Shown piece by piece: positions 17,513-28,455 of a stretch of DNA of 64,000 nucleotides. Within the stretch, counting starts at the first letter, position 1. Each line of letters opens with the position of its first letter. Made by a program: the position numbers and the translations under genes. The notes below the pieces were generated by a model. That model did not search any database, was not told the DNA's origin, and worked only from the letters and a program-made list of their open reading frames with translations. Origin of the DNA: Microlunatus parietis (GTDB lineage Bacteria; Actinomycetota; Actinomycetes; Propionibacteriales; Propionibacteriaceae). Location: positions 2,604,001 to 2,668,000 of the forward strand of contig NZ_JACCBU010000001.1 in assembly GCF_013407955.1 (NCBI RefSeq), written 5' to 3'.

Positions 17513-17539
17513 TTGAAGTACTTCAAGCATAGTACTTCA
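17513..17539. promoter_or_regulatory. Operator-like palindrome upstream of DHFR-like gene
   Basis: TTGAAGTACTTCAA (17513-17526) is a perfect 14-bp palindrome; a further half-site AGTACTTCA lies at 17531-17539. The position, 16-42 bp upstream of the start at 17497 and close to the Shine-Dalgarno, suggests repression. No regulator gene is adjacent, so the binding protein is encoded elsewhere or is one of the TetR/XRE types in this window. Confidence 0.55.
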
Positions 17540-17628
17540 TTCGGAGTGGTTATAGTACGCGCGGTGCGACGGGAGTCACGTTGATCGCGCCTTCGGCCGG
17601 ACTGCCGCGCCGGTAGTGTCCGGGGTCC

Positions 17629-17688
17629 GACCGTGGCCGGGAAGCCAACGCTCCCGCACCCACGGGCGTGCGGCCACCGGCCACGGTC
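17629..17688. terminator. Strong hairpin downstream of glycosidase gene
   Basis: GACCGTGGCCGG (17629-17640) is the exact complement of CCGGCCACGGTC (17677-17688); inside, CCGCAC and GTGCGG can extend the structure. It lies 16 bases after the glycosidase stop. There is no U-tract, which is common for high-GC terminators. Confidence 0.6.
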
Positions 17689-17703
17689 TTCCAGCCCGGC
17701 CCG

Positions 17704-19818
17704 TCAGGGCGGAGGAATCAGCCCCTCCGAACGCACCGTCCAGTCCGCCGGGAAGCCCGGCGCGGAACGCTCGGGGCCGCCGGTCCAGCCGGCCGCCATC
17801 AGTGCGACCGCCGCGAGCAGGCCGCCGTTGCCCGGCAGATAGAGCGGCAGCGAGCTGGTCTGCCGGTTGTGCCCGTTGGGCAGCACCTCGTTCTTGTGCC
17901 GGTCGGCCAGCAGGGCGTCGACCGCGGTCTCGGGCCGGCCGAGCCGGGCCGCGCACATCGCGATCACCGGATAGTCCCAGCCCCAGGTGCTGGACCAGTC
18001 CCAGTCGCCGAGGACGTCGTCGAGGGTCGCCGCCATCACCTCGGAGTTGATCTTGGTCGTCTGCGGCAGTACGCCGAGCGCGCACAGCATCGACGGGTGA
18101 TCGGTCCGGATCGTGTACGGGTCGACGCCGATCGCCGGATAGCGCCCGGCCCGCGGGACCGGCGCGATGATCTTGTCCGAGACCTCCCGCCAGGCCGGGT
18201 CGGCGGGCCGACCGAGCCGCTCCCGCCAGCGGCAGGCGAGGTCGAGCGCCCAGTGCCAGTAGACGAGTTCGTACGTCGGGTTCCACAACCTGGCCCGCAT
18301 CCCGCCGTAGCTCTCCTGGGCCGGGATCAGCGGCGGGCCGAGTTCGTACCCGCGGTCGGTGGGCACCGCCAGGTCGGCCATGAAGTCGGCGCTGGCGAAG
18401 ACGACGTCGGCGAACTCCTCCAGCACCGCGCGGTCCGCCCCCGGGTCTTGATCGGCGACGGCCCGGTAGGCCAGCTCGGCGAGGAAGATCGGATGCGGCT
18501 GCTGCCAGACCAGGAACGGTCCGATCGAACTGGGAGCCTCTCGGACGTCCGGACCGATCTGCTTGGGCCAGCGGGCACCCCGGTAGCCCTGTTCGGAAGC
18601 GATCCCGCGGGCCACCGGCAAGGCGTCGTGATACCAGCGAAGGCTCCGCAGCAGCAGGTCGGGGCGACCCCACAGCGCGAAGTGGGCGCTGTGCCACCAG
18701 TGCATCTCCAGATGGAACTTGCCGCGCCAGGAGTTGCAGATCAGGCCGGTCTCGGCCGGCGGCGTCGAACCCGCGCTGAGCGCGGTCAGGTACTGCGACA
18801 ACACCGTGCGCCGCTCCAGTTCGGCCGCCCGCGGATCGTCGGTGCCGGACAGGTCCACCACGCCGCCGCTCGACCAGTAGCCGGACCACCAGCCGGCCGC
18901 CCGCCGTTGGACGTCCGCGAACTCCGGAACCTGATCTTGGGAGGTAGGGCCGGGACCGAACCACGCCCGAAGCTCGAACTCCCCCGCCCGGCCCGGATCC
19001 AGCCGGAGCGTGTGCGGGCCGACCCGGCGCAGGCTCGACCCGGGGCTGGTGGCCAGCCGTACCTCGTAGCGGGTGTCGTCCAGCTCCCGCCGGATCGTCC
19101 ACCCGTCCCGGGCGGGCTCGCTCTCCGTGCGGTGCCGCTCGGGCGTGGACCAGTCGGCCGCGCTGTGCCAGTCCTCGCTGCCGTACGGGAAGTCGAGCCG
19201 GATCGCCAGCAGCCCGGCCGCCAGCGCCGGCGACGCGACCCGGACCGCGACCAGATCCCGGTCCGGATCGACCACGGTGATCACCCGGACCTCGTGACCC
19301 GCCAGCCGGAACGTGCTGTGCAGCGCACCGGTCCAGGCGTCCAGCCGCTGCTCCGCCGCCACCAGGTCCGCCGGCCCGATCGCCTCGCCGGCCGGGCCGC
19401 GGTCGGTCCGGGCGAACCCGATCCGGCCGAGGTGCAGCCGGTGCGGATTGGCCCGTAGCCAGAGATCCCGATTGTTGGTCCCGTGCTCGGTGCCGCCCTT
19501 GACCGCGCCGGTCTGGTCGACGTAGCGGACCGGGCCGCGCGGGCTCTCGTACGTGATCATGGAATCGGCGATCGCGTACGGCTCCGCGGGCGGAACACTG
19601 TGCCAGCCCCACTGGCTCATCGTCCCGAGCAGCGTCGCGTCCCTCGCCCCCGGATCCCGCGGACCGACCGGATAGTGCTCCGGAAACGTCTGCAACCCGG
19701 TCAGATCGGCCGTGAAGCAGAACTCCCCGTTGCCCACCGTCAGCGGCGACCGCGGATCCGCCTCCCGCAACACCACCTCGTGTCGCCGCACCACCGCCTG
19801 CCGATCCATGCCGTCCAC
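17704..19818 (-). CDS. Six-hairpin (alpha/alpha)6 glycoside hydrolase, GH65/GH95-like
   Basis: A 704-residue protein without a signal peptide. The N-terminal half is a beta-sandwich (VGNGEFCFTADLTGLQTF near residue 29). The C-terminal half is an (alpha/alpha)6 barrel with SWRGKFHLEMHWWHSAHFAL around residue 345, which contains the Glu at the place where GH65-type enzymes have their general acid, and SSTWGWDYPVIAMCAARLG near residue 600. The substrate and whether it is a hydrolase or phosphorylase cannot be fixed. GTG 19818 follows GAGGGGG by 6 nt. A LacI-type operator lies 17 bp upstream, so it is probably induced by a sugar. Confidence 0.72.
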   Translation of the reverse strand: MDGMDRQAVVRRHEVVLREADPRSPLTVGNGEFCFTADLTGLQTFPEHYPVGPRDPGARDATLLGTMSQWGWHSVPPAEPYAIADSMITYESPRGPVRYVDQTGAVKGGTEHGTNNRDLWLRANPHRLHLGRIGFARTDRGPAGEAIGPADLVAAEQRLDAWTGALHSTFRLAGHEVRVITVVDPDRDLVAVRVASPALAAGLLAIRLDFPYGSEDWHSAADWSTPERHRTESEPARDGWTIRRELDDTRYEVRLATSPGSSLRRVGPHTLRLDPGRAGEFELRAWFGPGPTSQDQVPEFADVQRRAAGWWSGYWSSGGVVDLSGTDDPRAAELERRTVLSQYLTALSAGSTPPAETGLICNSWRGKFHLEMHWWHSAHFALWGRPDLLLRSLRWYHDALPVARGIASEQGYRGARWPKQIGPDVREAPSSIGPFLVWQQPHPIFLAELAYRAVADQDPGADRAVLEEFADVVFASADFMADLAVPTDRGYELGPPLIPAQESYGGMRARLWNPTYELVYWHWALDLACRWRERLGRPADPAWREVSDKIIAPVPRAGRYPAIGVDPYTIRTDHPSMLCALGVLPQTTKINSEVMAATLDDVLGDWDWSSTWGWDYPVIAMCAARLGRPETAVDALLADRHKNEVLPNGHNRQTSSLPLYLPGNGGLLAAVALMAAGWTGGPERSAPGFPADWTVRSEGLIPPP

Positions 19819-19834
19819 CGGTTCCCCCTCGGAC

Positions 19835-19852
19835 TGAGAAATCGCTTTCTCA
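19835..19852. promoter_or_regulatory. LacI-family operator upstream of glycosidase gene
   Basis: TGAGAAATCGCTTTCTCA has perfect 7-bp arms TGAGAAA/TTTCTCA around a central CG, the typical shape of LacI/GalR family sites. It lies 17 bp upstream of the GTG start of the glycosidase gene. No lacI-type gene is in the window. Confidence 0.65.
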
Positions 19853-19896
19853 CCTCAGGCTACCCCTCCCGCCACCGGCCCTGCACACCACCCCGG

Positions 19897-19985
19897 GATG
19901 CGCGGCCCGATCGTCGAGTGTGAGGTTGCGAACGTGTGAAATCGATTTTTCGGGTACGAAACGTCACAGTCGGCGTCAGGTCGGG
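19897..19985. repeat. 58-bp palindromic repeat with flanks, copy 1
   Basis: CGAGTGTGA (19915-19923) pairs with TCACAGTCG (19964-19972) with one mismatch; the axis falls in ATCGAT of GAAATCGATTT. Flanking similarity to the copy at 20931-21020 extends on both sides (GCGG.CCGATC before, GGCGTCAGGTCG after). The two copies are in direct orientation, 1034 bp apart. Confidence 0.75.
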
Positions 19986-20930
19986 ACCCGGGCACGGCGC
20001 ACCTCGGAGAGTGCGGCTCGGCTGGCCGCTCTGCCGGGACCACCCACCCCGTGGCCGATTCCCGCGCCACTCCCACCACGCGCCAACATCGGCCCCTTCG
20101 ACCTCCACCTACCCGTTGCCGACTCCCGCCCGCGCGGACGCCCGCCCCGCGCGGACTCCCGCCCCGCGCGGAGTCCCGCCTCGCACAGAGTCCCCCGCGG
20201 GACTCCCGCTCCGCGCGCCGACGCCTTGTCCGCGCGGAGTCCCGCCCCCCGCGCCGACTTCGGCCCAACGGGACCTTGGCCCAGCTGACCTTCGCACCGC
20301 CCGTCCCGGCCACCACTCCCAACCCCGCGCCCGCTCCCACCCCGCGCCGACTTCAGCCCCGCGCGACCTTGGCCCAGCGGACCTTCGCCCGCCGACCTCC
20401 GCCCTGCCCGTTCCGGCCACCACTCCCATCCCGGCGCCGCTCCCACCTCGCGCGAACTTCGACCCCGCGCGACCTTGGCCCAGCGGACCTTCGCCCCCGA
20501 CCTCCGCTCTGCCCGTCCCGGCTACCCGCACTGCGCCGGCTTCGGCCCGTGCCGACCTCCACACCCCCGGCCTACTCCTGCCTCGCGCGAAGTCCCGACT
20601 CGCGCGGGGTCCCGCCGCCCCCGCGGACTCCCGGCCCGCCCCGACTCTTGCCCCGCGCCGACTTCGGCCCCGTGCGGACCTTCCGCAGGCAGCGTTCCGA
20701 ACGTGCTCACCGCTCCATCCCGACGGACGCGAGCTTCGGACGTCTCCGGCCTCGTCACCACGGTCAGCCTGGTCGACCTCGCTCTGACCACGACTCCCGC
20801 GGCCTCGCGCCGCCAACTCCACCGCTCACCCGTCGGACCCACACCCGCCACCGCAGCCCTGGTCCCATTCCGTCGCCCACCGCGCCAGCCGTCGAAGCCG
20901 CAGCTCCGGTTCCCCATCGACCCTCACCGG
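19986..20930. repeat. C-rich degenerate repeat block, no gene seen
   Basis: Almost 950 bp of C-rich plus-strand sequence made of degenerate units such as GCGCGGACTCCCGCC and GCGACCTTGGCCCAGCGGACC. All six frames are open over long distances because stop codons are rare, and translations are Pro/Arg/Ala repeats without domains. It is bounded on both sides by the 58-bp palindromes. I regard it as non-coding. Confidence 0.65.
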
Positions 20931-21020
20931 GGAATCGCGGACCCAATCATCGAGTGTGACGTTACGACCACCCGAAATCGATTTCAGCGGTAGGAACCGT
21001 CACACTCGGCGTCAGGTCGA
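20931..21020. repeat. 58-bp palindromic repeat with flanks, copy 2
   Basis: CGAGTGTGACG (20951-20961) is the exact complement of CGTCACACTCG (20998-21008), and the centre is the perfect 12-bp palindrome GAAATCGATTTC (20974-20985); both dyads share the axis at 20979.5. The intervening bases are also partly symmetrical. This is the better preserved copy. Confidence 0.8.
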
Positions 21021-21336
21021 CCGGGACGTCCCGCGTCCGAGTCGACCCCGCCCGCGCCACCCGCTCCTCGCGGAAGCCCGCCGCTGATCCCCTCGCCCAC
21101 ACCCGGTCTGCCTGCCTGGCGACTGCGTCGGCCCGACGGGCCGTGCGCCCCGGCCCGGTATGACCCAGCGCCAGGCAAATCGTTGATCAACATCGGCCGC
21201 CGCGCCGCCTGGTCCAAACTCGCCGCCGGCGTAGCGCTTCACGGTGTTCGGGGAACACACGCCAACTTCCCGGCATCACCAGAGATCGCCGGGACGTGCC
21301 TTTTCAAGACTCATGGACGCTTCCACCCCTACTCGC
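21021..21336. other. Intergenic stretch, nothing recognised
   Basis: No gene, RNA or clear repeat seen between the second palindrome and the 3' end of the membrane protein gene at 21337. Confidence 0.5.
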
Positions 21337-22098
21337 TCAGAGCACCGGGAAACCCGGCGGCTCCGCCGCACAGGCGAAGATCCAGGGCAGCCGGCGTTCG
21401 CAGCCCACATCGACGGAGTTCACCGGCGAACGGACCTGGTAGACCACGAAAGTCTCCGCTGTCACCGGTCTGTCGACGCCCGGGGTCACCCGCGCGGCAC
21501 CGGGATCGTCGGGCGTGGGAACCGCGCACCGATCCGGTTGATCGACCGGCGGTTCACCGCCCGGATCCACCCACCACAGCGCCGCCGCATACTCGCTGGG
21601 TCGGCTGGCACCGTAGTCGGGCATCAGCACGTCGAAGAGGATCTCCGAGCACGTGGGGGTGCCCGCGGTGTTCCCGCCCAGTTGAGCGGCGACGACCTCC
21701 GCGCCACCGGCACCCGGCGACGGGTAGATCTCGTACGCCACGAGCGAGCACTGCTGCCGGTAGAACATCACCACATCCTGCTCGCCGTCACCATCGCTGT
21801 AGCGAGGGGAGAGCCAGCAGGAGACCTGGGTCCACGTACGAGCCGGGACACCCAAGTCCGCCAACGGGGAACGGAACTCGTCCTGCTTGGCGAGCAGTTC
21901 CGGGCGACCGGTGGCTACCTCGTCGACGAGCTTCCGCGCAGCGCTGGAATGGACGGCCCGGAAGATCGGGCCCGGAATGATCATGACGAGCGCCGACGCC
22001 ACCACGACGATGATCATCCTGATCGTCCAGCGGCGCAGTGGTGATGGCGGCGCTGCCTGCGGGAGTTCCCGGACATCGTCCATGTCGGTGGGTGTCAT
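21337..22098 (-). CDS. Hypothetical membrane-anchored protein (253 aa)
   Basis: A short cytoplasmic N-terminus (MTPTDMDDVRELPQA) is followed by one hydrophobic helix, about residues 28-47, and an extracytoplasmic domain of about 200 residues with five or so cysteines (SCWLSP, QQCSLV, TCSEIL, RCAVP, GCERR, ACAAE), suggesting disulfides. I do not recognise the family. The ATG at 22098 overlaps the stop of a possible 22-codon ORF (ATGA); ATG 22083 is an alternative. It faces the non-coding repeat block and is followed by no gene on its strand. Confidence 0.6.
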   Translation of the reverse strand: MTPTDMDDVRELPQAAPPSPLRRWTIRMIIVVVASALVMIIPGPIFRAVHSSAARKLVDEVATGRPELLAKQDEFRSPLADLGVPARTWTQVSCWLSPRYSDGDGEQDVVMFYRQQCSLVAYEIYPSPGAGGAEVVAAQLGGNTAGTPTCSEILFDVLMPDYGASRPSEYAAALWWVDPGGEPPVDQPDRCAVPTPDDPGAARVTPGVDRPVTAETFVVYQVRSPVNSVDVGCERRLPWIFACAAEPPGFPVL

Positions 22099-22163
22099 CC
22101 GTGGAGGTGCTCGAACATGACGTCGAAGTCGTCCGGCGCCACCCCGAAAAGACCCTCGCCCAT
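22095..22163 (-). CDS. Possible 22-residue ORF coupled to membrane protein gene
   Basis: The frame reads MGEGLFGVAPDDFDVMFEHL then HG and a stop that overlaps the next ATG as ATGA. The acidic, non-repetitive sequence and the perfect overlap are the only support; there is no clear Shine-Dalgarno, and two GTG codons directly upstream are alternative starts. It could be a leader peptide or the tail of a decayed gene. Confidence 0.3.
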   Translation of the reverse strand: MGEGLFGVAPDDFDVMFEHLHG

Positions 22164-22224
22164 CACCACGACACGACGATACCCGCAGGCGATCCTCCGG
22201 ACAGCGAGAGCATGATCATTTCCA

Positions 22225-23052
22225 TCAGGTCTCGGGGCGCGCCGAGGACAGGCCGTCGAGGAGGAGGTCGAGGCCGGCGTCGAGGACCTCGTCCAGGTCG
22301 AGTTCGGGCGGGTCCGGGCCGCCGAACAGCCGGTACATCAGGGGCGACGAGCCGGGCCCGAGCAACTCGGCCAGGTCGGCGTGCGCCGACCCGGTGCGGC
22401 CTTCGGCGCTGCGGCGAGGTACGGCCTCGGCGCTCCAGAGCAGGGCGAGGCCCTGGACCAGGCCGGAGACGGCCAGGTAGCCGGCCAGCAGGTCGCGCGG
22501 TGGCAGGCCGGGCCGGTCCAGCGCGGTCAGGTAGCGCTCCAGGATCTCGAACAGCGCCGGCCCGACGGGCGGCCGGATCCGCGCCAGCACGGTGAGCAGC
22601 CAGGGATGGCTCCGGTAGAGCTCCCACTCCTGCCGGGCCTCGTGGCGGAGCCGGGCCCGCCAGTCGGACGACTCGGGCGGTGCCGGTACGTCAGCCAGGA
22701 CGAGCTCGGCCATCGCGGCCAGCAGCGCGTCGCGGTCGGGGTAGTAGCGGTAGAGCGCGGCGGTCGCTACGCCGAGCTCGGTGGCCAGCCGCCGGGTCGA
22801 CACCGCGTCCAGACCCAGCCGGTCGGCCAGCCCGACTGCGGCGCGCGCGATGGAGACCGCGGTCAGCGGCCGGCGGCGCCGGCGCGGCGCAGGGGCCGGC
22901 GCAGGGGGCGCGGTGCGCACGGCATCCCGGCGGGACCGGTAGGAGCGGGCCTGGCAGGACCGGGAGCAGTAGCGGCGGCGCCGGCCCCGCTCCGGCTGGA
23001 CGATGCCGCGGCCGCACCCGAGGCAGCGGGACGGCGCCGACTCGTACGTCAT
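22225..23052 (-). CDS. TetR family regulator with N-terminal zinc-finger motif
   Basis: A 275-residue protein. Residues 10-32 hold CLGCG...RRRYCSRSCQAR, a C-x2-C ... C-x3-C knuckle, followed by a Pro/Ala/Arg linker. The TetR helix-turn-helix comes at about residues 65-110 (LDAVSTRRLATELGVATAALYRYYPDRDALL), then a helical ligand domain of the TetR_C class. Zinc-knuckle plus TetR fusions occur in actinobacteria but are uncommon. The ATG lies at the edge of a 28-bp palindrome (23052-23079), so autoregulation is likely. The divergent GNAT gene at 23147 is the other probable target. Confidence 0.85.
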   Translation of the reverse strand: MTYESAPSRCLGCGRGIVQPERGRRRRYCSRSCQARSYRSRRDAVRTAPPAPAPAPRRRRRPLTAVSIARAAVGLADRLGLDAVSTRRLATELGVATAALYRYYPDRDALLAAMAELVLADVPAPPESSDWRARLRHEARQEWELYRSHPWLLTVLARIRPPVGPALFEILERYLTALDRPGLPPRDLLAGYLAVSGLVQGLALLWSAEAVPRRSAEGRTGSAHADLAELLGPGSSPLMYRLFGGPDPPELDLDEVLDAGLDLLLDGLSSARPET

Positions 23053-23079
23053 TTCGTCACACTAGTCGGTGTGACGAAA
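23052..23079. promoter_or_regulatory. Palindromic operator for the zinc-finger TetR
   Basis: TTTCGTCACAC (23052-23062) and GTGTGACGAAA (23069-23079) are exact complements with a 6-bp spacer. The site abuts the TetR start codon and lies 68 bp before the GNAT start, in the only divergent region. Size and symmetry fit a TetR dimer. Confidence 0.75.
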
Positions 23080-23146
23080 CGGCGGGAGTTCCTTCGAAGC
23101 AAGCCTAATCTGGCCGGACTGACAGTGATCACCAGGAGGGAATCAG

Positions 23147-23758
23147 ATGCCAGCTCCGCTCACCGTACGGCGCGCGACGGATGCCGACCGCGACCCCGTG
23201 ATCAACGCGTTCGGCCGTTGCACCGACGAGGAGGTGACGTCCTGGGTGATGGCCGGCGAGTCCGACGCCTCGTTCCGGGACTCCCAGGTCCCGCTGATCA
23301 TCGACTCGGCACTGAAGCAGGACGAGGTCTGGATCGCCGGCGCCGGCCCCGACATCTGGGCCGTCGCGATCTGGCAGCGGGTCGACTCGCTGGACCGGTT
23401 CCGGGCCGACGCCGACCAGGCCCGGGAGCTCCACCGGCAGAATCCCGACTTCGCCCCGTTCCGCCGGCTCGCCGCCGTGACCGCCTACCTCGCCGAGGCA
23501 CACCCGCAGCACTTTCCGCACCTCTACCTGCAGGTCATGGTCACCGTGCCCGAGCGCCGCGGCCACGGCGCGGGCGGTGCGCTGCTGGACACCCGGCTGG
23601 CCCTGCTGGAGGCCGAGGGCTCGCCGGCGTTCCTCGAGGCCAGCACCGAACGGTCGGCCCGGCTCTACAGTCGGCACGGGTTCCGCCGCGACAGTCGTCC
23701 GCACACCCTGCCCGAGGGCGGCCCGACCCTGATCCCGATGTGGTTCCGGCTTCCCTGA
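23147..23758 (+). CDS. GNAT family N-acetyltransferase
   Basis: A 203-residue protein starting PLTVRRATDADRDPVINAF, the usual first strand and helix of GNAT enzymes. VMVTVPERRGHGAGGALLD near residue 130 is the acetyl-CoA pyrophosphate loop (R-x2-G-x-G/A), and YSRHGFRRDS near the end is the usual C-terminal strand with Tyr. ATG 23147 has AGGAGGG just upstream. The acceptor substrate is unknown. It is divergent from the zinc-finger TetR, which probably represses it. Confidence 0.88.
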   Translation: MPAPLTVRRATDADRDPVINAFGRCTDEEVTSWVMAGESDASFRDSQVPLIIDSALKQDEVWIAGAGPDIWAVAIWQRVDSLDRFRADADQARELHRQNPDFAPFRRLAAVTAYLAEAHPQHFPHLYLQVMVTVPERRGHGAGGALLDTRLALLEAEGSPAFLEASTERSARLYSRHGFRRDSRPHTLPEGGPTLIPMWFRLP

Positions 23759-23776
23759 ACACCTTGCGGGAAAGAC

Positions 23777-23810
23777 AAGGCCCCGGTCCGCTGCTGCGGA
23801 CCGGGGCCTT
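23777..23810. terminator. Bidirectional terminator between GNAT and tuf
   Basis: AAGGCCCCGGTCCG (23777-23790) and CGGACCGGGGCCTT (23797-23810) form a perfect 14-bp stem with a 6-nt loop. It lies 18 bases from both convergent stops and has AA/TT at the base of the stem on either strand. Confidence 0.9.
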
Positions 23811-23827
23811 GCCGGATGATCAGTTGA

Positions 23828-25024
<1,197 letters not shown>

Positions 25025-25090
25025 TTGGGCTCCTTCTGGGTTTGTCGCCACGCGGTAGCGGGGCGCATATTTCTATCGGTTCTGCTAGGT

Positions 25091-25130
25091 CGGACACTGC
25101 TTGATCGGACACAGCTTGATCGGACACAGC
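25091..25130. repeat. 15-bp tandem repeat in the fusA-tuf gap
   Basis: CGGACACTGCTTGAT, CGGACACAGCTTGAT and a partial CGGACACAGC follow each other directly. This short array lies within the fusA-tuf intergenic region about 70 bp upstream of the tuf start and may overlap its promoter. Confidence 0.75.
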
Positions 25131-25179
25131 CCGGCCTAAGTGTTGTGGTTGTGCGCTTTCAGGTCAAACCGTCAGGAAT

Positions 25180-27276
<2,097 letters not shown>

Positions 27277-27316
27277 GGGGACGCGTTCAACCTCTTCTTT
27301 GTACGAAAATTGCGGT

Positions 27317-27354
27317 GCCCCAGATGCCGGAACGGATCCGGCACCGGGGCGGTG
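27317..27354. other. Hairpin in the rpsG-fusA gap
   Basis: TGCCGGA (27325-27331) pairs with TCCGGCA (27337-27343), and outer GCCCC/GGGGC bases can extend the stem. It lies between the rpsG stop and the fusA start within the operon and may be an attenuator or RNA-processing site; there is no U-tract. Confidence 0.4.
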
Positions 27355-27366
27355 GGGGTGCCGCTG

Positions 27367-27837
27367 TTACCAGCGGTAGTGGGCGAAGGCGCGGTTGGCC
27401 TCGGCCATCTTGTGCGTGTCCTCGCGACGCTTGACCGCAGCGCCAAGCCCGTTCGAGGCGTCCAGCAGCTCGTTCATCAGCCGCTCGGACATGGTCTTCT
27501 CGCGGCGCTGCCGGGAGAAGGAGATCAGCCAGCGCAGCGCCAGGGTCGTCGACCGGCCCGGCTTCACGTCGACCGGCACCTGGTAGGTGGCGCCACCAAC
27601 CCGGCGGCTCTTCACCTCGAGGGCGGGGCGCACGTTGTCCAGCGCCCGCTTGAGCGTCTGCACCGGATCGACACCGGTCTTGGCCCGGGTGCCCTCCAGG
27701 GCCGAGTACACGATGTTCTGCGCGATGGTCTTCTTGCCGTCGACGAGCACCTTGCTGACCAGCTGACTGACCAGCGGCGAGCCGTACACGGGATCGACCA
27801 TCACCGGGCGCCGCGGGGCGGGGCCATTGCGGGGCAT
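27367..27837 (-). CDS. rpsG: 30S ribosomal protein S7
   Basis: A 156-residue protein, the standard length, beginning [20 protein letters not shown] and ending FAHYRW. The core motif [21 protein letters not shown] and the Arg-rich [12 protein letters not shown] are typical. The ATG at 27837 shares one base with the rpsL stop (TAATG), so coupling with rpsL is likely. S7 is an assembly nucleator of the 30S head and in many bacteria an autogenous repressor of this operon. Confidence 0.98.
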   Translation of the reverse strand: MPRNGPAPRRPVMVDPVYGSPLVSQLVSKVLVDGKKTIAQNIVYSALEGTRAKTGVDPVQTLKRALDNVRPALEVKSRRVGGATYQVPVDVKPGRSTTLALRWLISFSRQRREKTMSERLMNELLDASNGLGAAVKRREDTHKMAEANRAFAHYRW

Positions 27838-28208
27838 TACTTCTCCTTCTTCGCGCCGTACCGGCTGCGAGCCTGCTTGCGGTTCTTGACACCCTGCGCG
27901 TCGAGCGAGCCGCGGATGACCTTGTAGCGGACACCCGGAAGGTCGCGCACCCGGCCGCCGCGAACGAGCACCATCGAGTGCTCCTGCAGGTTGTGGCCGA
28001 CGCCGGGGATGTAGGCGGTGACCTCGACCCCCGAGGACAGCTTGACCCGGGCGACCTTGCGCAGAGCCGAGTTCGGCTTCTTCGGTGTGGTGGTGTAGAC
28101 GCGCGTGCACACGCCCCGCCGCTGAGGCGAACCCTTGAGCGCAGGCGTCTTCGACTTGCTCACCTTGTCTGCGCGGCCCTTCCGGACCAACTGCTGAATT
28201 GTGGGCAC
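27837..28208 (-). CDS. rpsL: 30S ribosomal protein S12, with Arg at position 88
   Basis: A 123-residue protein from GTG 28208 ([15 protein letters not shown]), the standard length. Lys43 (in [12 protein letters not shown]) is unchanged, but the conserved GGRVKDLPGVRY loop reads [12 protein letters not shown]: Lys88 is Arg (codon CGC, bases 27945-27947 on the minus strand). Lys43 and Lys88 are the two classic sites of streptomycin-resistance substitutions, and K88R is among those known from mycobacteria and streptomycetes. Whether this is lineage-typical or acquired cannot be told here. An upstream start at 28286 would add a non-conserved extension. Confidence 0.97.
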   Translation of the reverse strand: MPTIQQLVRKGRADKVSKSKTPALKGSPQRRGVCTRVYTTTPKKPNSALRKVARVKLSSGVEVTAYIPGVGHNLQEHSMVLVRGGRVRDLPGVRYKVIRGSLDAQGVKNRKQARSRYGAKKEK

Positions 28209-28324
28209 CGCTGAATATCTCTTTCTGTCACCGGATCTGGGGGTGCGCCCTGCCAGGGAGACCCGGCCGGACAGCTGTGCGAACACGCAGGATCACGGGG
28301 ATCAAAGCCGGGCACGCACCAAGA

Positions 28325-28380
28325 TTCGGGCAAGCCCGAACACAGTGGACAAGGTTATCCGGTCAGTCCTCGCCGGTCAA
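28325..28380 (-). promoter_or_regulatory. rpsL promoter and leader hairpin
   Basis: On the minus strand TTGACC (28375-28380) and TAACCT (28352-28357) are 17 bp apart, a good sigma-A-type promoter. Just downstream the leader carries TTCGGGCAAGCCCGAA (28325-28340), a perfect 7-bp stem with a 2-nt loop. The leader to the GTG at 28208 is about 135 nt. Confidence 0.65.
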
Positions 28381-28455
28381 AGCGCGCGATGTGGCGCCGT
28401 GACCAGGGGCTTTCCGAGATCCAGCTTAGGCGCGCGGAGCAACCCCGTCCGGCCG

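Noticed and set aside
19936..20959. Pro/Arg-rich open frames in the C-rich block
   Set aside because: Open in several frames at once, made of repeat units, with no conserved motif; treated as non-coding.
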